Source of the DNA: Xenorhabdus thuongxuanensis
GTDB lineage: Bacteria; Pseudomonadota; Gammaproteobacteria; Enterobacterales; Enterobacteriaceae
Assembly (NCBI RefSeq): GCF_001908095.1
Contig: NZ_MKGR01000004.1
Coordinates: 124,001 to 188,000 of the forward strand
Direction of reading: 5' to 3'
Length of the DNA stretch: 64,000 bases
The notes beneath the pieces were generated by a model that had not been told where the DNA came from, ran no database searches, and worked only from the letters and a program-made list of their open reading frames with translations. Position 1 is the first letter of the stretch; the number at the start of each line of letters is the position of its first letter. Position numbers and translations under genes: made by a program. Below are positions 8,815-18,331 of this stretch, in pieces.

Positions 8815-10128
8815 CTATTTCCCTAACCACGGTAATGGGTTAACAGCCTGTCCCTGACGGCGGATTTCGAAATACAGTGAAGGCTGTTGTTGCCCACCAC
8901 TGCTGCCAACCAAAGCTATTGGCTGACCTGCCCGCACCTGTTGCCCAACACTGACCAATGTGCTCTGGTTGTAACCGTAAATGCTCATATCGCCTTTACC
9001 GTGTTCGATCACGACAACCAGACCATAGCCTTGCAGCCAATCTGCCAACAATACACGTCCATCTGAGATAGCCCTGACTTCTGTTCCTTCCGCTGCTGAG
9101 ATAACACTCCCTTTCCAGCGAAGTTCACCTTGTATCGTTTCACCAAAACTATGGATGATACGACCGCGTACTGGCCAGATGGCTTGCCCAGCAGGGCGCC
9201 CAAGGCCGCCAGTTCGTGCCATGAGAGCACGTTCTTCTTCTGTGGGTTTATAACTGGAACCTTTTTGTTGCGCTTGTTTCTGTTTAGCGGCAACTTGGGC
9301 GCGAACACGGGCCGCTTCACGAGCTTCACGTTCAGCACGCGCTTTGGCTTCCCGCTCAGCTTTGGCAATTTTGTCTCTCAGTCTGGTTTCATTCTGCCTA
9401 AGCTCTGCCAGGCTCCGTTGATCTTTTTTCAATGAAGATTCCAGTACCGTTAATGTTTTTTGCCGCGCAGTGCGGGTAGTTTCCATCTTTTGTTTTTGCT
9501 GTTTTTGGCTGGCTAGTATTGCTTTCTGTTCACTTTGTTTTTCTAGTTGCAGTTTTTTTTGCTGGTTGAGTTCTTCAGTTGTTTTTTGCAGTTTGGCGAT
9601 GGTCTCCTGACGTGCCTGATTCAAGTAACTGTAATATGCGAGAATACGTTCTTTGCGCTGATTCTCCTGCCTATTGAGTAATAATTCTAACCCTTGGTGA
9701 TTTCCTTGCCGGAATGCAGCGTCCAATTGGTAGGCAAGTAATTGACGTTGCTCCTTTTGTTGCGTTTGCAGTCGTTTGATATTTGCATTTAGTGATGAAA
9801 CGTCGTTTTCTAGTTTATTCAGACGAGTCTGTGTTGTGTGCAGCGAACGTCCCACTTTTGAGATAGTACTTTCTTGTTCTTTTAATTGGTTAAGCAGGTC
9901 TGTACGTTGTTCTTGTTGCTGTTTTACACTTTTCTCTTTTTCGGCAATATTTTGCTGAATATCTTTGAGCTGATTTTTATTCTCTGAAATTGGATTGGCG
10001 AAAGTACTTGTACTGAAGCTGAGAGAGGTGAATAACAAGGCACAGAGCTGTAACACTCTGATTTTATTTTGCTGTTTGTATTGCCTCTGCCGATTCTTGC
10101 GGTTCTTCAGATCCTTATTTTCAGCCAT
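8815..10128 (-). CDS. envC: EnvC, murein hydrolase activator
   Basis: 437 residues. A basic N-terminus and a hydrophobic stretch (about residues 25-43) ending in TFANP form a signal peptide. A long Gln- and Lys-rich coiled coil follows (about 50-290). The C-terminal LytM/M23 domain begins near GQAIWPVRGR. The domain is degenerate: zinc ligands are replaced, for example GELRWKGSV and SLYFEIRR, as in E. coli EnvC, which has no hydrolase activity. EnvC activates the amidases AmiA and AmiB at the septum through FtsEX. In E. coli gpmM lies directly upstream; here that gene is absent. Confidence 0.94.
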   Translation of the reverse strand: MAENKDLKNRKNRQRQYKQQNKIRVLQLCALLFTSLSFSTSTFANPISENKNQLKDIQQNIAEKEKSVKQQQEQRTDLLNQLKEQESTISKVGRSLHTTQTRLNKLENDVSSLNANIKRLQTQQKEQRQLLAYQLDAAFRQGNHQGLELLLNRQENQRKERILAYYSYLNQARQETIAKLQKTTEELNQQKKLQLEKQSEQKAILASQKQQKQKMETTRTARQKTLTVLESSLKKDQRSLAELRQNETRLRDKIAKAEREAKARAEREAREAARVRAQVAAKQKQAQQKGSSYKPTEEERALMARTGGLGRPAGQAIWPVRGRIIHSFGETIQGELRWKGSVISAAEGTEVRAISDGRVLLADWLQGYGLVVVIEHGKGDMSIYGYNQSTLVSVGQQVRAGQPIALVGSSGGQQQPSLYFEIRRQGQAVNPLPWLGK

Positions 10129-10457
10129 CTTTTTGAGTACCCTGCTGTTACATAGCGCCTAATTATTTCATGAGGAATTGCCCCTGACCAGAGAACAGAC
10201 TGTTTTTTATCATTAATATAAGTTTTAGTTAATTTAGTCCATTTATTGTCGAAGATCCTGCCTTGAAACAGTGTTACATGAAATATTTTATTGGTGCATT
10301 ACAATCAAGTGGTTCTCGATGTATTTTTTAATTTTTCTCGAAACTCTCCGCAAAATCTGCATTGGATTGATGCTAATTGGCTGTAATTGATGCAACACAC
10401 AGGTATACTCTTCTACCTTAGATATTTGTTATTAACTAACGGGAGTTGTTGCCCTCC
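10129..10457. promoter_or_regulatory. Divergent envC/yibN intergenic region, no gpmM
   Basis: About 330 bp, AT-rich, with no convincing ORF. It should hold divergent promoters. A TATACT hexamer at about 10403, upstream of yibN, is a possible -10 element with a poor -35. In E. coli the phosphoglycerate mutase gene gpmM occupies this gap; I see no trace of it. Confidence 0.4.
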
Positions 10458-10895
10458 ATGCTGCAAGAAATCATGCAATTTATTAGCCGAAACACGATCC
10501 TGAGCCTTGTCTGGATTGCATTGCTGGTGGCTGTCATTGTCATGACGGTAAAAAGCGTGTTCTCCAAAAGTAAAGAGATCACCCGTGCTCAGGCCATCCA
10601 TTTCATCAACAAGGAAGAAGCTGTCGTCGTGGATTTACGCTCCCGTGACGATTTCCGCAGAGGGCATATTATTGGTTCCGTTAACCTGACGCCATCTGAA
10701 ATTAAAGACAATAATTTAGGTGAGTTGGAGAAACATAAAAAACAGCCTGTGATCGTAGTTTCAGCGAATGGGCTGGAATCCAGAACACCAGCGGAAAATC
10801 TGGTTCGTTTGGGCTTTGAGCAAGTCTATTCCCTGAAAGAGGGAGTTGCTGGTTGGGCGGGTGAAAATCTGCCATTGGCTCGTGGCAAGAAATAA
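10458..10895 (+). CDS. yibN: YibN, membrane-anchored rhodanese-like protein lacking cysteine
   Basis: The ATG at 10458 (145 residues, MLQEIMQF) was chosen because it aligns with E. coli YibN; two TTG codons just upstream are also in frame after GGGAG. An N-terminal membrane segment (about residues 14-34, [13 protein letters not shown]) precedes a rhodanese domain with [15 protein letters not shown] and [12 protein letters not shown]. The active-site loop reads [13 protein letters not shown], with no cysteine there, and the whole protein contains none, so sulfurtransferase activity is unlikely. In E. coli it is followed by grxC and secB; here secB follows after 75 bp and grxC is missing. Confidence 0.88.
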   Translation: MLQEIMQFISRNTILSLVWIALLVAVIVMTVKSVFSKSKEITRAQAIHFINKEEAVVVDLRSRDDFRRGHIIGSVNLTPSEIKDNNLGELEKHKKQPVIVVSANGLESRTPAENLVRLGFEQVYSLKEGVAGWAGENLPLARGKK

Positions 10896-10970
10896 CGAAC
10901 TTAGGTGCAAGTGGTATGCTTGCATTCTTGAAAAGTTTAATAAGGACATCAGAAAAAGGTAAACATTATT

Positions 10971-11441
10971 ATGTCAGAACAAAACAACACAGAAATGGCT
11001 TTCCAGATCCAGCGTATTTATACGAAAGATATTTCTTTCGAAGCACCAAAAGCCCCGCAGATTTTCCAGCAGGAGTGGCAGCCGGAAGTTAAATTGGATT
11101 TGGACACTGCTTCCAGTGAATTGGTTCAGGGAGTTTATGAAGTTGTTTTGCGTGTTACCGTTACGGCGATATTGGAAGAAGAAACAGCGTTTTTGTGTGA
11201 AGTTCAGCAAGCAGGTATTTTCTCTATTGACGGTATTGAAGGAGCCCAGTTGGCACATTGCTTAGGGGCATATTGCCCGAACATTCTGTTCCCATATGCC
11301 CGTGAGTGCATCACCAGCTTGGTAAGCCGTGGTACTTTCCCACAACTGAACTTAGCTCCTGTTAACTTCGATGCCCTGTTCATGAATTATCTGCAACAGC
11401 AGGCTGAATCTCAGCCTAATGAGGCTGCACAGGAAGCCTAA
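10971..11441 (+). CDS. secB: SecB, protein-export chaperone
   Basis: 156 residues, the usual length. SecB is a tetrameric cytosolic chaperone that keeps preproteins unfolded and hands them to SecA. Typical segments are [37 protein letters not shown] and [17 protein letters not shown]. The last base of the stop is shared with the gpsA start (TAATG arrangement), giving translational coupling, as in other enterobacteria. Confidence 0.97.
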   Translation: MSEQNNTEMAFQIQRIYTKDISFEAPKAPQIFQQEWQPEVKLDLDTASSELVQGVYEVVLRVTVTAILEEETAFLCEVQQAGIFSIDGIEGAQLAHCLGAYCPNILFPYARECITSLVSRGTFPQLNLAPVNFDALFMNYLQQQAESQPNEAAQEA

Positions 11442-12460
11442 TGAATACTGCTTCTATGACAGTGATCGGTGCCGGTTCATACGGCACCGCTTTAGCCATT
11501 ACTTTGGCTCGTAATGGGCACAAAGTTGTACTTTGGGGACATAACCCGGGGCACGTCAATGTGTTGCAACAAGCGCGTTGTAATCAGGCATTTTTACCAG
11601 ATGTTGCTTTTCCCGATAGCTTATTGCTTGAGTCCGATCTGAAAAGCGCTGTTTCAGCCAGTTGTAATATCTTGGTAGTGGTTCCCAGCCATGTTTTCGG
11701 TGATGTCTTACAGCAGATAAAACCACATTTACAACAGGATAGCTGCATTGTTTGGGCTACCAAGGGGCTTGAAGCGGAAACAGGACGCTTATTACAAGAT
11801 GTAGCCCGTGAGATATTAGGTGATGAAATCCCCTTGGCTGTAGTTTCTGGCCCGACATTCGCCAAAGAGCTAGCAGCCGGTTTACCAACAGCAATTGCTG
11901 TTTCTGCCACAACACCTGAGTTTAGTGAAGAACTTCAACAGCTTTTCCATTGCGGTAAAAGCTTTCGAGTCTACAAAAATCCGGATTTCATTGGGGTACA
12001 GCTCGGCGGGGCAATAAAAAATGTTATTGCAATTGGTGCAGGGATCTCTGATGGTATGGGATTTGGAGCTAATGCCCGCACGGCATTGATCACCCGAGGA
12101 TTAGCTGAGATGAGCCGCCTTGGAGTGGCATTAGGAGCTGATCCTTCTACATTTATGGGAATGGCTGGATTGGGTGACTTAGTCCTGACCTGCACTGATA
12201 ACCAATCCCGTAACCGTCGTTTTGGTATGATGCTGGGAAAAGGTATTGGTGTTGATGAAGCGCAGCGTGAGATCGGGCAAGTTGTTGAAGGATACCGCAA
12301 TACTAAAGAAGTCCGTGCCTTGGCAGAACGAGTGGGCGTTGAAATGCCTATCACAGAGCAGATCTACCAGATACTGTATTGCAATAAAAATGTGATTGAG
12401 GCTGCCCAAACATTATTGGGAAGGGCTACAAGGGAAGAGGGAGAAAGCTCTCGCTCTTAA
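11441..12460 (+). CDS. gpsA: Glycerol-3-phosphate dehydrogenase [NAD(P)+]
   Basis: 339 residues. It reduces dihydroxyacetone phosphate to sn-glycerol 3-phosphate for phospholipid synthesis in the cytosol. The Rossmann motif [12 protein letters not shown] lies at the N-terminus, with [14 protein letters not shown] mid-protein. The catalytic lysine region is [17 protein letters not shown], followed by [13 protein letters not shown]. It is coupled to secB upstream and followed 19 bp later by cysE, the common secB-gpsA-cysE block. Confidence 0.97.
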   Translation: MNTASMTVIGAGSYGTALAITLARNGHKVVLWGHNPGHVNVLQQARCNQAFLPDVAFPDSLLLESDLKSAVSASCNILVVVPSHVFGDVLQQIKPHLQQDSCIVWATKGLEAETGRLLQDVAREILGDEIPLAVVSGPTFAKELAAGLPTAIAVSATTPEFSEELQQLFHCGKSFRVYKNPDFIGVQLGGAIKNVIAIGAGISDGMGFGANARTALITRGLAEMSRLGVALGADPSTFMGMAGLGDLVLTCTDNQSRNRRFGMMLGKGIGVDEAQREIGQVVEGYRNTKEVRALAERVGVEMPITEQIYQILYCNKNVIEAAQTLLGRATREEGESSRS

Positions 12461-12479
12461 GTAAAATGAGAATGCTGAT

Positions 12480-13301
12480 ATGTCGCGATCAGAACTTAAC
12501 GAAGTCTGGAAAAATATAAAAAATGAAGCGAAGGTTCTGGCAGATTGTGAACCAATGTTAGCCAGTTTTTTTCATGCGACATTACTCAAACATGAAAATC
12601 TTGGTAGTGCCCTGAGCTATATGCTGGCAAATAAGTTAGCATCACCAATTATGCCTCCCATCGAAGTCAGAGAAGTCGTTGAAAATGCGTACCGCAGTGA
12701 TCCCAAGATGATTGAATCGGCAGCACGTGATATCAAAGCTGTTCGATTGCGTGATCCGGCAGTAGATAAATATTCGACCCCATTGCTCTACCTTAAGGGC
12801 TTCCATGCACTACAGGCTTACCGCATTGCACACTGGCTGTGGAAACAAGATCGCAAGGCATTGGCAATCTATTTGCAAAACCAAATCTCAGTTTCTTTTG
12901 GTGTCGATATCCATCCTGCCGCAAAGATTGGTTGTGGCATCATGTTAGACCATGCAACTGGCATTGTGATTGGTGAAACAGCGATTGTTGAAAATGATGT
13001 TTCCATTCTGCAATCCGTAACGCTTGGGGGGACGGGCAAGACGGTAGGGGATCGTCATCCGAAAGTTCGTGAAGGGGTGATGATTGGTGCGGGAGCAAAA
13101 ATCCTCGGTAATATCGAGATTGGCCGCGGTGCAAAAATTGGGGCAGGGTCGGTTGTATTAAGATCGGTTCCACCTCATACCACAGTGGCAGGCGTTCCGG
13201 CGAGGATTGTTGGTAAACCGGAAAGTGAGAAACCATCGCTGGATATGAACCAGCATTTTAATGGTATCAATAATGGATTTGAGAATGGGGATGGAATTTG
13301 A
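12480..13301 (+). CDS. cysE: Serine acetyltransferase
   Basis: 273 residues. It makes O-acetylserine from serine and acetyl-CoA, the first step of cysteine synthesis. An alpha-helical N-terminal domain is followed by a left-handed parallel beta-helix of hexapeptide repeats (about residues 140-230). These include GVDIHPAAKIGCGIMLDHAT and TLGGTGKTVGDRHP, where the catalytic Asp and His are found. The C-terminal tail, which gives cysteine feedback in relatives, is present. It is the last gene of secB-gpsA-cysE, and a strong hairpin follows. Confidence 0.97.
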   Translation: MSRSELNEVWKNIKNEAKVLADCEPMLASFFHATLLKHENLGSALSYMLANKLASPIMPPIEVREVVENAYRSDPKMIESAARDIKAVRLRDPAVDKYSTPLLYLKGFHALQAYRIAHWLWKQDRKALAIYLQNQISVSFGVDIHPAAKIGCGIMLDHATGIVIGETAIVENDVSILQSVTLGGTGKTVGDRHPKVREGVMIGAGAKILGNIEIGRGAKIGAGSVVLRSVPPHTTVAGVPARIVGKPESEKPSLDMNQHFNGINNGFENGDGI

Positions 13302-13332
13302 AATTCTGTTCTTTTCTTATGAGCATTAATAG

Positions 13333-13371
13333 ATAGGACATTCAGCGCGTATTAAACGCTGAATGTCCTAT
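13333..13371. terminator. Long perfect hairpin between cysE and trmL
   Basis: A 15-bp perfect stem from 13333-13347 to 13357-13371 (core GGACATTCAGCG) with a 9-base loop sits between the convergent cysE and trmL. There is no long T run, so it is either a structural barrier or a weak two-way terminator. Confidence 0.6.
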
Positions 13372-13376
13372 TAATC

Positions 13377-13880
13377 TTAATCCCGCAATAACGCACCTGG
13401 ATAACCTAGTTGCCGCCATGCTTCAAACACAACCACTGCGACAGAATTGGACAGATTCATGCTACGGCTATCTGGCAGCATAGGAATTCTGATTTTCTGT
13501 TCAGGTGGCATGTTATCTAATACATAAGACGGCAAACCACGAGTTTCTGGGCCAAACATTAAGTAATCACCATCACGATAACTCACATTACTGTGCGCTG
13601 GAGTACCTTTTGTAGTTAAGGCAAACAGTCGGGCTCCAGAAGGAGCCTGTGAATTGACAGAACTGAGCCCTTCACTTTCCAGGAATGCGTTGTAATCGTG
13701 ATGTTGTTTGATATTAGTAAACTCGTGGTAATCCAATCCTGCACGACGCAGTCGTTTGTCGTCCCATGTGAAACCCAAAGGTTGAATGAGATGAAGTTGA
13801 CAGCCTGTGTTAGCACACAGGCGGATGATATTGCCTGTATTAGGTGGGATTTCTGGTTCGAATAGGACGATGTTTAGCAT
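13377..13880 (-). CDS. trmL: tRNA (cytidine/uridine-2'-O-)-methyltransferase TrmL
   Basis: 167 residues. This SPOUT-class enzyme methylates the wobble position 34 of tRNA-Leu isoacceptors with SAM. The family signature is clear: [20 protein letters not shown] at the start, [16 protein letters not shown], then the trefoil-knot segments [11 protein letters not shown] and [20 protein letters not shown]. It is about 10 residues longer than the E. coli protein because of an insertion near residues 73-85 ([11 protein letters not shown]). It marks the backbone edge of the polysaccharide locus and starts 28 bp from the end of that operon. Confidence 0.93.
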   Translation of the reverse strand: MLNIVLFEPEIPPNTGNIIRLCANTGCQLHLIQPLGFTWDDKRLRRAGLDYHEFTNIKQHHDYNAFLESEGLSSVNSQAPSGARLFALTTKGTPAHSNVSYRDGDYLMFGPETRGLPSYVLDNMPPEQKIRIPMLPDSRSMNLSNSVAVVVFEAWRQLGYPGALLRD

Positions 13881-13907
13881 AGCATTCTAGTGTTTATTCG
13901 AAGTAGT

Positions 13908-14912
13908 TCAAAGGTAATATTGTTTATACCATTGAATAAATTGTTCCACTCCGTCCGATATATTAGTAGAAGGTTTATAGCCAGTTGCTTTAAATAGATC
14001 TTCAGTATCGGCCCACGTTGAATAAACATCGCCAGGTTGCATTGGAAGCATATTTTTAATTGCTTTAATACCTAAACTATTTTCTAGAGCAGTAATGTAA
14101 TCCATTAAATTTACCGGGGAACCATTACCAATATTATATATCTTATAAGGTGCTGAGCTATTTGCTGGATTGCCAATTTTAGGTGTCCAAGAATTATCAG
14201 CGATAGGGACAATATCAGAAACTCTGAGAATACCTTCTACAATATCATCTACATATGTGAAATCACGGCTTAGCTGACCATTATTATAAACATCTATGGA
14301 TTCATGGTTTAATATTGCTTTTGTAAATTTGAATAGAGCCATGTCTGGTCTTCCCCATGGACCATAAACAGTAAAAAATCTCAGTCCAGTCGTCGGAATA
14401 CCATATAGGTGAGAATAACTGTGAGCCATTAACTCATTAGCTTTCTTTGTAGCGGCATACAGCGAAACTGGATGGTCCACGGAGTCAGAGGTGGAGAATG
14501 GAAGTTGATCATTTAATCCGTATACAGAACTTGATGATGCGTACACTAAATGATCAACATTATTATGGCGACAACCTTCAAGGATAGTTATGAATCCAGA
14601 TAGATTACTTTCAGAATAAGAGTAGGGATTAATTAAAGAATATCGTACACCAGCTTGAGCAGCAAGATGAATAACACGATCAAATTTATTATTTAAAAAT
14701 AATTCTTCAATTGGTTTTCTATCAGAAACATTCATGAATATGAACTTGAAATTATTAAGATTAGATAAAACTTCTAACCTTGATTTTTTCAAAGATACAT
14801 CATAATAATCATTGATATTATCAATTCCAATAACATGATTACCATTTTTTATTAGTTTTTTTATTAAATGGAAACCAATGAATCCTGCTGCACCTGTAAC
14901 TAAATATTTCAT
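13908..14912 (-). CDS. NAD-dependent epimerase, probable UDP-glucuronate 4-epimerase
   Basis: 334 residues, an extended short-chain dehydrogenase. GAAGFIGFH lies at residues 7-15, the INDYYDVSLKKSRL segment typical of UDP-GlcA 4-epimerases at about 34-46, a serine cluster YASSSSVYG at about 124-132, and the catalytic YAATK at 152-156. It would interconvert UDP-GlcA and UDP-GalA. It lies 29 bp after ugd, which makes UDP-GlcA, so the two probably supply uronic acid precursors for the operon. It is the last gene of the operon. Other 4-epimerases of the family use similar motifs, so the substrate is inferred. Confidence 0.85.
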   Translation of the reverse strand: MKYLVTGAAGFIGFHLIKKLIKNGNHVIGIDNINDYYDVSLKKSRLEVLSNLNNFKFIFMNVSDRKPIEELFLNNKFDRVIHLAAQAGVRYSLINPYSYSESNLSGFITILEGCRHNNVDHLVYASSSSVYGLNDQLPFSTSDSVDHPVSLYAATKKANELMAHSYSHLYGIPTTGLRFFTVYGPWGRPDMALFKFTKAILNHESIDVYNNGQLSRDFTYVDDIVEGILRVSDIVPIADNSWTPKIGNPANSSAPYKIYNIGNGSPVNLMDYITALENSLGIKAIKNMLPMQPGDVYSTWADTEDLFKATGYKPSTNISDGVEQFIQWYKQYYL

Positions 14913-14941
14913 AATAATCCAGATATTATAGTTTGAATAAA

Positions 14942-16108
14942 TTAATCATTTCCAAAAAGATCACGTGAATATACTTTTGATTCTACGTCTTTTAAGTCTA
15001 CAGACATGCGATTTGAAATAATAACGTCAGATATAGTTTTGAATTCATTTAAATCACGAATTAGTCTGGAATTGAAAAAGTTGTTTTCTTCCATTTCTGG
15101 CTCAAAAATTACCACTTCAATACCTTTAGCTTTTATTCTCTTCATTATTCCTTGAATTGAAGAAGCTCTGAAGTTATCTGAACCTGATTTCATAATAAGG
15201 CGATAAACACCAACTACTTTAGGATTTTTACTGATAATTGAGTCAGCAATAAAATCTTTACGAGTTCTATTAGCTTCTACGATCGCACTAATAATATTAT
15301 TTGGTACTTCCTGATAATTAGCCAACAATTGTTTCGTATCTTTTGGTAGGCAATAGCCACCATAACCAAAAGATGGATTATTATAATGATCACCAATACG
15401 TGGATCTAAGCATACACCTTCAATGATTTGGCGTGAGTCTAATCCTTTAGCTTCAGCATAGCTATCAAGCTCATTAAAATAAGCTACACGCATAGCAAGA
15501 TAAGTATTGGCGAAGAGTTTTATCGCTTCTGCTTCAGTAGAATCGGTAAAAAGAATAGGAATGTTTTTCTTGATCGCACCTTCGGTAAGAAGATTAGCAA
15601 ATATTTTAGCTTTCTCTGAACGTTCTCCAATAACAATTCTCGATGGGTATAAGTTATCATAAAGAGCCCGCCCTTCACGTAAGAATTCAGGAGAGAAAAT
15701 AATATTGTTCGTTTGATATTTTTCTCTCATCTGCTTGGTAAAACCAACTGGAACAGTTGATTTTATAATCATTGTTGCTGAAGGATTGTATCTTAATACA
15801 TCTTTAATAACAGATTCTACTGATTTTGTGTTGAAATAGTTCGTTTTTGGATCATAATCTGTTGGGGTAGCAATGATGACGAAATCTGCACAACTATAGA
15901 CGATTGTTTTATCTGAAGTTGCTTTTAAATTCAAATTTTTTTCCTTTAAGTAACTTTCTATATCTCTATCTGCTATAGGAGATATTTTTTCATTGATAAA
16001 ATTCACCTTATTTTCGTTTACATCGAATAAAGTTACTTTATTATATTGTGATAATAGTATCCCGTTTGCTAAACCGACGTACCCAATACCAGAAATTGTA
16101 ATATTCAT
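14942..16108 (-). CDS. ugd: UDP-glucose 6-dehydrogenase
   Basis: 388 residues, the same length as E. coli Ugd. It oxidises UDP-glucose twice with NAD+ to UDP-glucuronate in the cytosol. The N-terminal Rossmann motif is [11 protein letters not shown]. The central [20 protein letters not shown] helix holds the conserved Lys197, and the catalytic cysteine is C253 in [12 protein letters not shown]-terminal domain with [19 protein letters not shown] completes the fold. The ribosome site AAGGAAT precedes the ATG. A 199-bp AT-rich gap lies upstream and could hold an internal promoter. Its codon and GC usage are less extreme than those of the glycosyltransferases. Confidence 0.95.
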   Translation of the reverse strand: MNITISGIGYVGLANGILLSQYNKVTLFDVNENKVNFINEKISPIADRDIESYLKEKNLNLKATSDKTIVYSCADFVIIATPTDYDPKTNYFNTKSVESVIKDVLRYNPSATMIIKSTVPVGFTKQMREKYQTNNIIFSPEFLREGRALYDNLYPSRIVIGERSEKAKIFANLLTEGAIKKNIPILFTDSTEAEAIKLFANTYLAMRVAYFNELDSYAEAKGLDSRQIIEGVCLDPRIGDHYNNPSFGYGGYCLPKDTKQLLANYQEVPNNIISAIVEANRTRKDFIADSIISKNPKVVGVYRLIMKSGSDNFRASSIQGIMKRIKAKGIEVVIFEPEMEENNFFNSRLIRDLNEFKTISDVIISNRMSVDLKDVESKVYSRDLFGND

Positions 16109-16307
16109 GTTATTCCTTATTTATAATTCTATAGTATATATCTTACTTACATGACTATATTGTATTATTATAGTTATGAATTTACCTCTTGGTTTTTAAT
16201 AGATATATAATTTCTTTAAACTATTTTTCCCTGTTTTTATCCATATGTTAAAAATAGTTTGGTGGAGTTTAATAGAATATAATAAAACTATACTTTAGTG
16301 GTTGGTG

Positions 16308-17432
16308 TTATTTTTCTGACAAAATATATCTAATGCTAGTTAAATATTTTTTTATTACTATCTTTTCATCGAATTCATTTTCCGCTTTCTCTCTACTTCT
16401 TTTCCCAAATAGGATTTTTTCTTCATGAGGTATACGAATAAATTTTTCTATAGCAGTAACTAGACTTGATGTAGATCTTGGTTTACATAAAAAGCCATTA
16501 TAACCATTAATAACAGTTTCTTTGCATCCTATATTATCGGTTGTTATTATCGGTTTACCCATTGCAATTGCTTCAAGTAGGGATTTTGGAATACCTTCTT
16601 TATAGTATGATGGTAAAACAATACAATCAGTTAAAGCTATTTCTTTTTCTACATTATCAGATGTTCCGAGATATTCAACAAAACCTTTTTTAACCCATTC
16701 ATCTATTTCTGAACTTTTTACTGCTAATGGGTTTTTTGAATCAATAAAACCAAGTAATGAAAAACTAACATTATCATAACGTCCTTTTATTATCTTTGCA
16801 GCTTCTACGAAATGTTTTATTCCTTTAGGATATAGCATTCTTGCTACTAGAAGAAATTTCAATTCTTTGGTTTTTTTTTCTGTCGAGTAATTTACAGAGA
16901 ACCTACTTAAATCTACACCAGATCCTGGAATTATATCAATTTTTTCACTAGAAATTATTTTTTCATTTAAAAAAAGATTTAAGTCATCCTTATTTTGGAA
17001 AAAAATGAGATCAGATCTACCTTGGCTATATTTGTACAGTAATTTTAGTATTCTTGAAAGTAAATTTTTTTTGATAAATGCAGTACCCAGCCCTGATATA
17101 TTATTAATTACTTTAATATTGAAAAATTTGGCTATTATAGTGTTATATATATTATTTTTAGAAGTAAAGTTTAATACTAAGGAAACTTTCTCTTTTCTAT
17201 AAAAATTGATTAATTCCTTTATTGTCCTAAATTCGTTTATGGGGTTTATTCCACATTGGTCTAGATATACATTATGGAATAAGGCACCTAGTTCAATAAG
17301 TTTGTCCGTATAATTATCATAGGGAGCTAATACTATCACTTTATAACCTTCTTTTATAAGAGCTAAAATAGTATTTTTCCTGAAATTATATAAATACCAA
17401 CTTGTGTTGGCAGAAATTACAATAGTATGCAT
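16308..17432 (-). CDS. GT4 family glycosyltransferase
   Basis: 374 residues, GT-B fold. The N-terminus VISANTSWYLYNFRKNTI resembles PglA-type N-acetylgalactosamine transferases. IIPGSGVDLSRF and LLVARMLYPKGIKHFVEA lie at the domain boundary. The GT4 E-x7-E motif is in YKEGIPKSLLEAIAMGKPII, followed by GYNGFLC. It should act at the inner face of the cytoplasmic membrane, adding one sugar to the growing lipid-linked O-unit. Donor and linkage cannot be read from sequence. It is separated from the upstream TupA-like gene by 19 bp and is very AT-rich. Confidence 0.85.
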   Translation of the reverse strand: MHTIVISANTSWYLYNFRKNTILALIKEGYKVIVLAPYDNYTDKLIELGALFHNVYLDQCGINPINEFRTIKELINFYRKEKVSLVLNFTSKNNIYNTIIAKFFNIKVINNISGLGTAFIKKNLLSRILKLLYKYSQGRSDLIFFQNKDDLNLFLNEKIISSEKIDIIPGSGVDLSRFSVNYSTEKKTKELKFLLVARMLYPKGIKHFVEAAKIIKGRYDNVSFSLLGFIDSKNPLAVKSSEIDEWVKKGFVEYLGTSDNVEKEIALTDCIVLPSYYKEGIPKSLLEAIAMGKPIITTDNIGCKETVINGYNGFLCKPRSTSSLVTAIEKFIRIPHEEKILFGKRSREKAENEFDEKIVIKKYLTSIRYILSEK

Positions 17433-17451
17433 ATTAAATATAACTCTATGT

Positions 17452-18324
17452 TTATTTTATATATTTTTGATGCCAATATTTTCCGAAAAGTATATCCCAA
17501 TTTTTATCTGGAAATTTTTCAAATCCAGCTCCAGGATAGACAGTTAGTTCACCAAATGTTATTTTTTCTTTGAAAGAATAAAGATCAACTCTAATAAAGT
17601 CAAAATGTTGTCCAATTTTCTCTGCAATACATATCATTGAATCTAAATAATCAGGTTTGTCTGGTGTGGGAAGTTTTCTTGGATGACTATATTCAAAATT
17701 TAGTTCATCCCAATTAGAATCAAAAATATTTCTCGTATGAGCTATAAAACGATCTGAATCTAGTTGTATAAAATATACTTTACCATGGAAAACAAAAAAT
17801 TTATAATCATCGGGTTCTTTTCCTTCAAAATCCAAGTATTCCTCTATAAAAACATATTTTGGAATATTTTTATATGCCCATTCTCCTAGTGCACCGGCTT
17901 GATTTTTTTTTAACCATGATTTCGCTAATTTTTTCATCTCTAATATATTTATATGCGCTGAATTTTTTATTATTTTTATAGTTTGGCTAGTATGATTAGC
18001 CTTGAAAACATAATTTTCTGGAAGACTAGTTAATAATGATTCATCAATATTATTAATTTCATTTGAAATCCATAAATTTTTAGGGATGTATAGTTCTGGG
18101 CATATTTTTTTTACAAATTCTTTAGATTTAATTTTATCTGCTGCTATTGTCAGTAATTCACTCCTGTCATGGATCTTTCTTAATTGTATTTTTTCATTGA
18201 AAGTTATAGGATTTCTAAAATTACATAATTTTTTGAATCTTCTAAAGAATAATATTTGCAATCTAGTTTTTAAAGGTAAAATAGATATTATTTTATGAAA
18301 AAGTCTGTATTGTAAAGAAGGCAT
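17452..18324 (-). CDS. TupA-like ATP-grasp protein (copy 1)
   Basis: 290 residues matching the TupA-like ATP-grasp family. Visible marks are FNEKIQLRKIHDR near residue 42, VFKANHTSQTIKII, FIEEYLDFEG, DDYKFFVFHGKVYFIQ, and FIRVDLYSFKEKITFGEL with YPGAGFEKF near the end. The acidic and Asn/Arg positions expected of ATP-grasp metal and ATP binding seem present. TupA is known from teichuronopeptide synthesis in alkaliphilic Bacillus, a polymer of glucuronate and glutamate. By analogy this could join an amino acid to a uronic acid, but that is inference. It lies between two glycosyltransferases and shares motifs with the operon's first gene. Confidence 0.8.
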   Translation of the reverse strand: MPSLQYRLFHKIISILPLKTRLQILFFRRFKKLCNFRNPITFNEKIQLRKIHDRSELLTIAADKIKSKEFVKKICPELYIPKNLWISNEINNIDESLLTSLPENYVFKANHTSQTIKIIKNSAHINILEMKKLAKSWLKKNQAGALGEWAYKNIPKYVFIEEYLDFEGKEPDDYKFFVFHGKVYFIQLDSDRFIAHTRNIFDSNWDELNFEYSHPRKLPTPDKPDYLDSMICIAEKIGQHFDFIRVDLYSFKEKITFGELTVYPGAGFEKFPDKNWDILFGKYWHQKYIK

Positions 18325-18331
18325 AGTAATT

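Noticed and set aside
8815-10128. EnvC as an active M23 peptidase
   Set aside because: The zinc-ligand positions are substituted (GELRWKG and LYFEIRR), as in known activator-only EnvC proteins.
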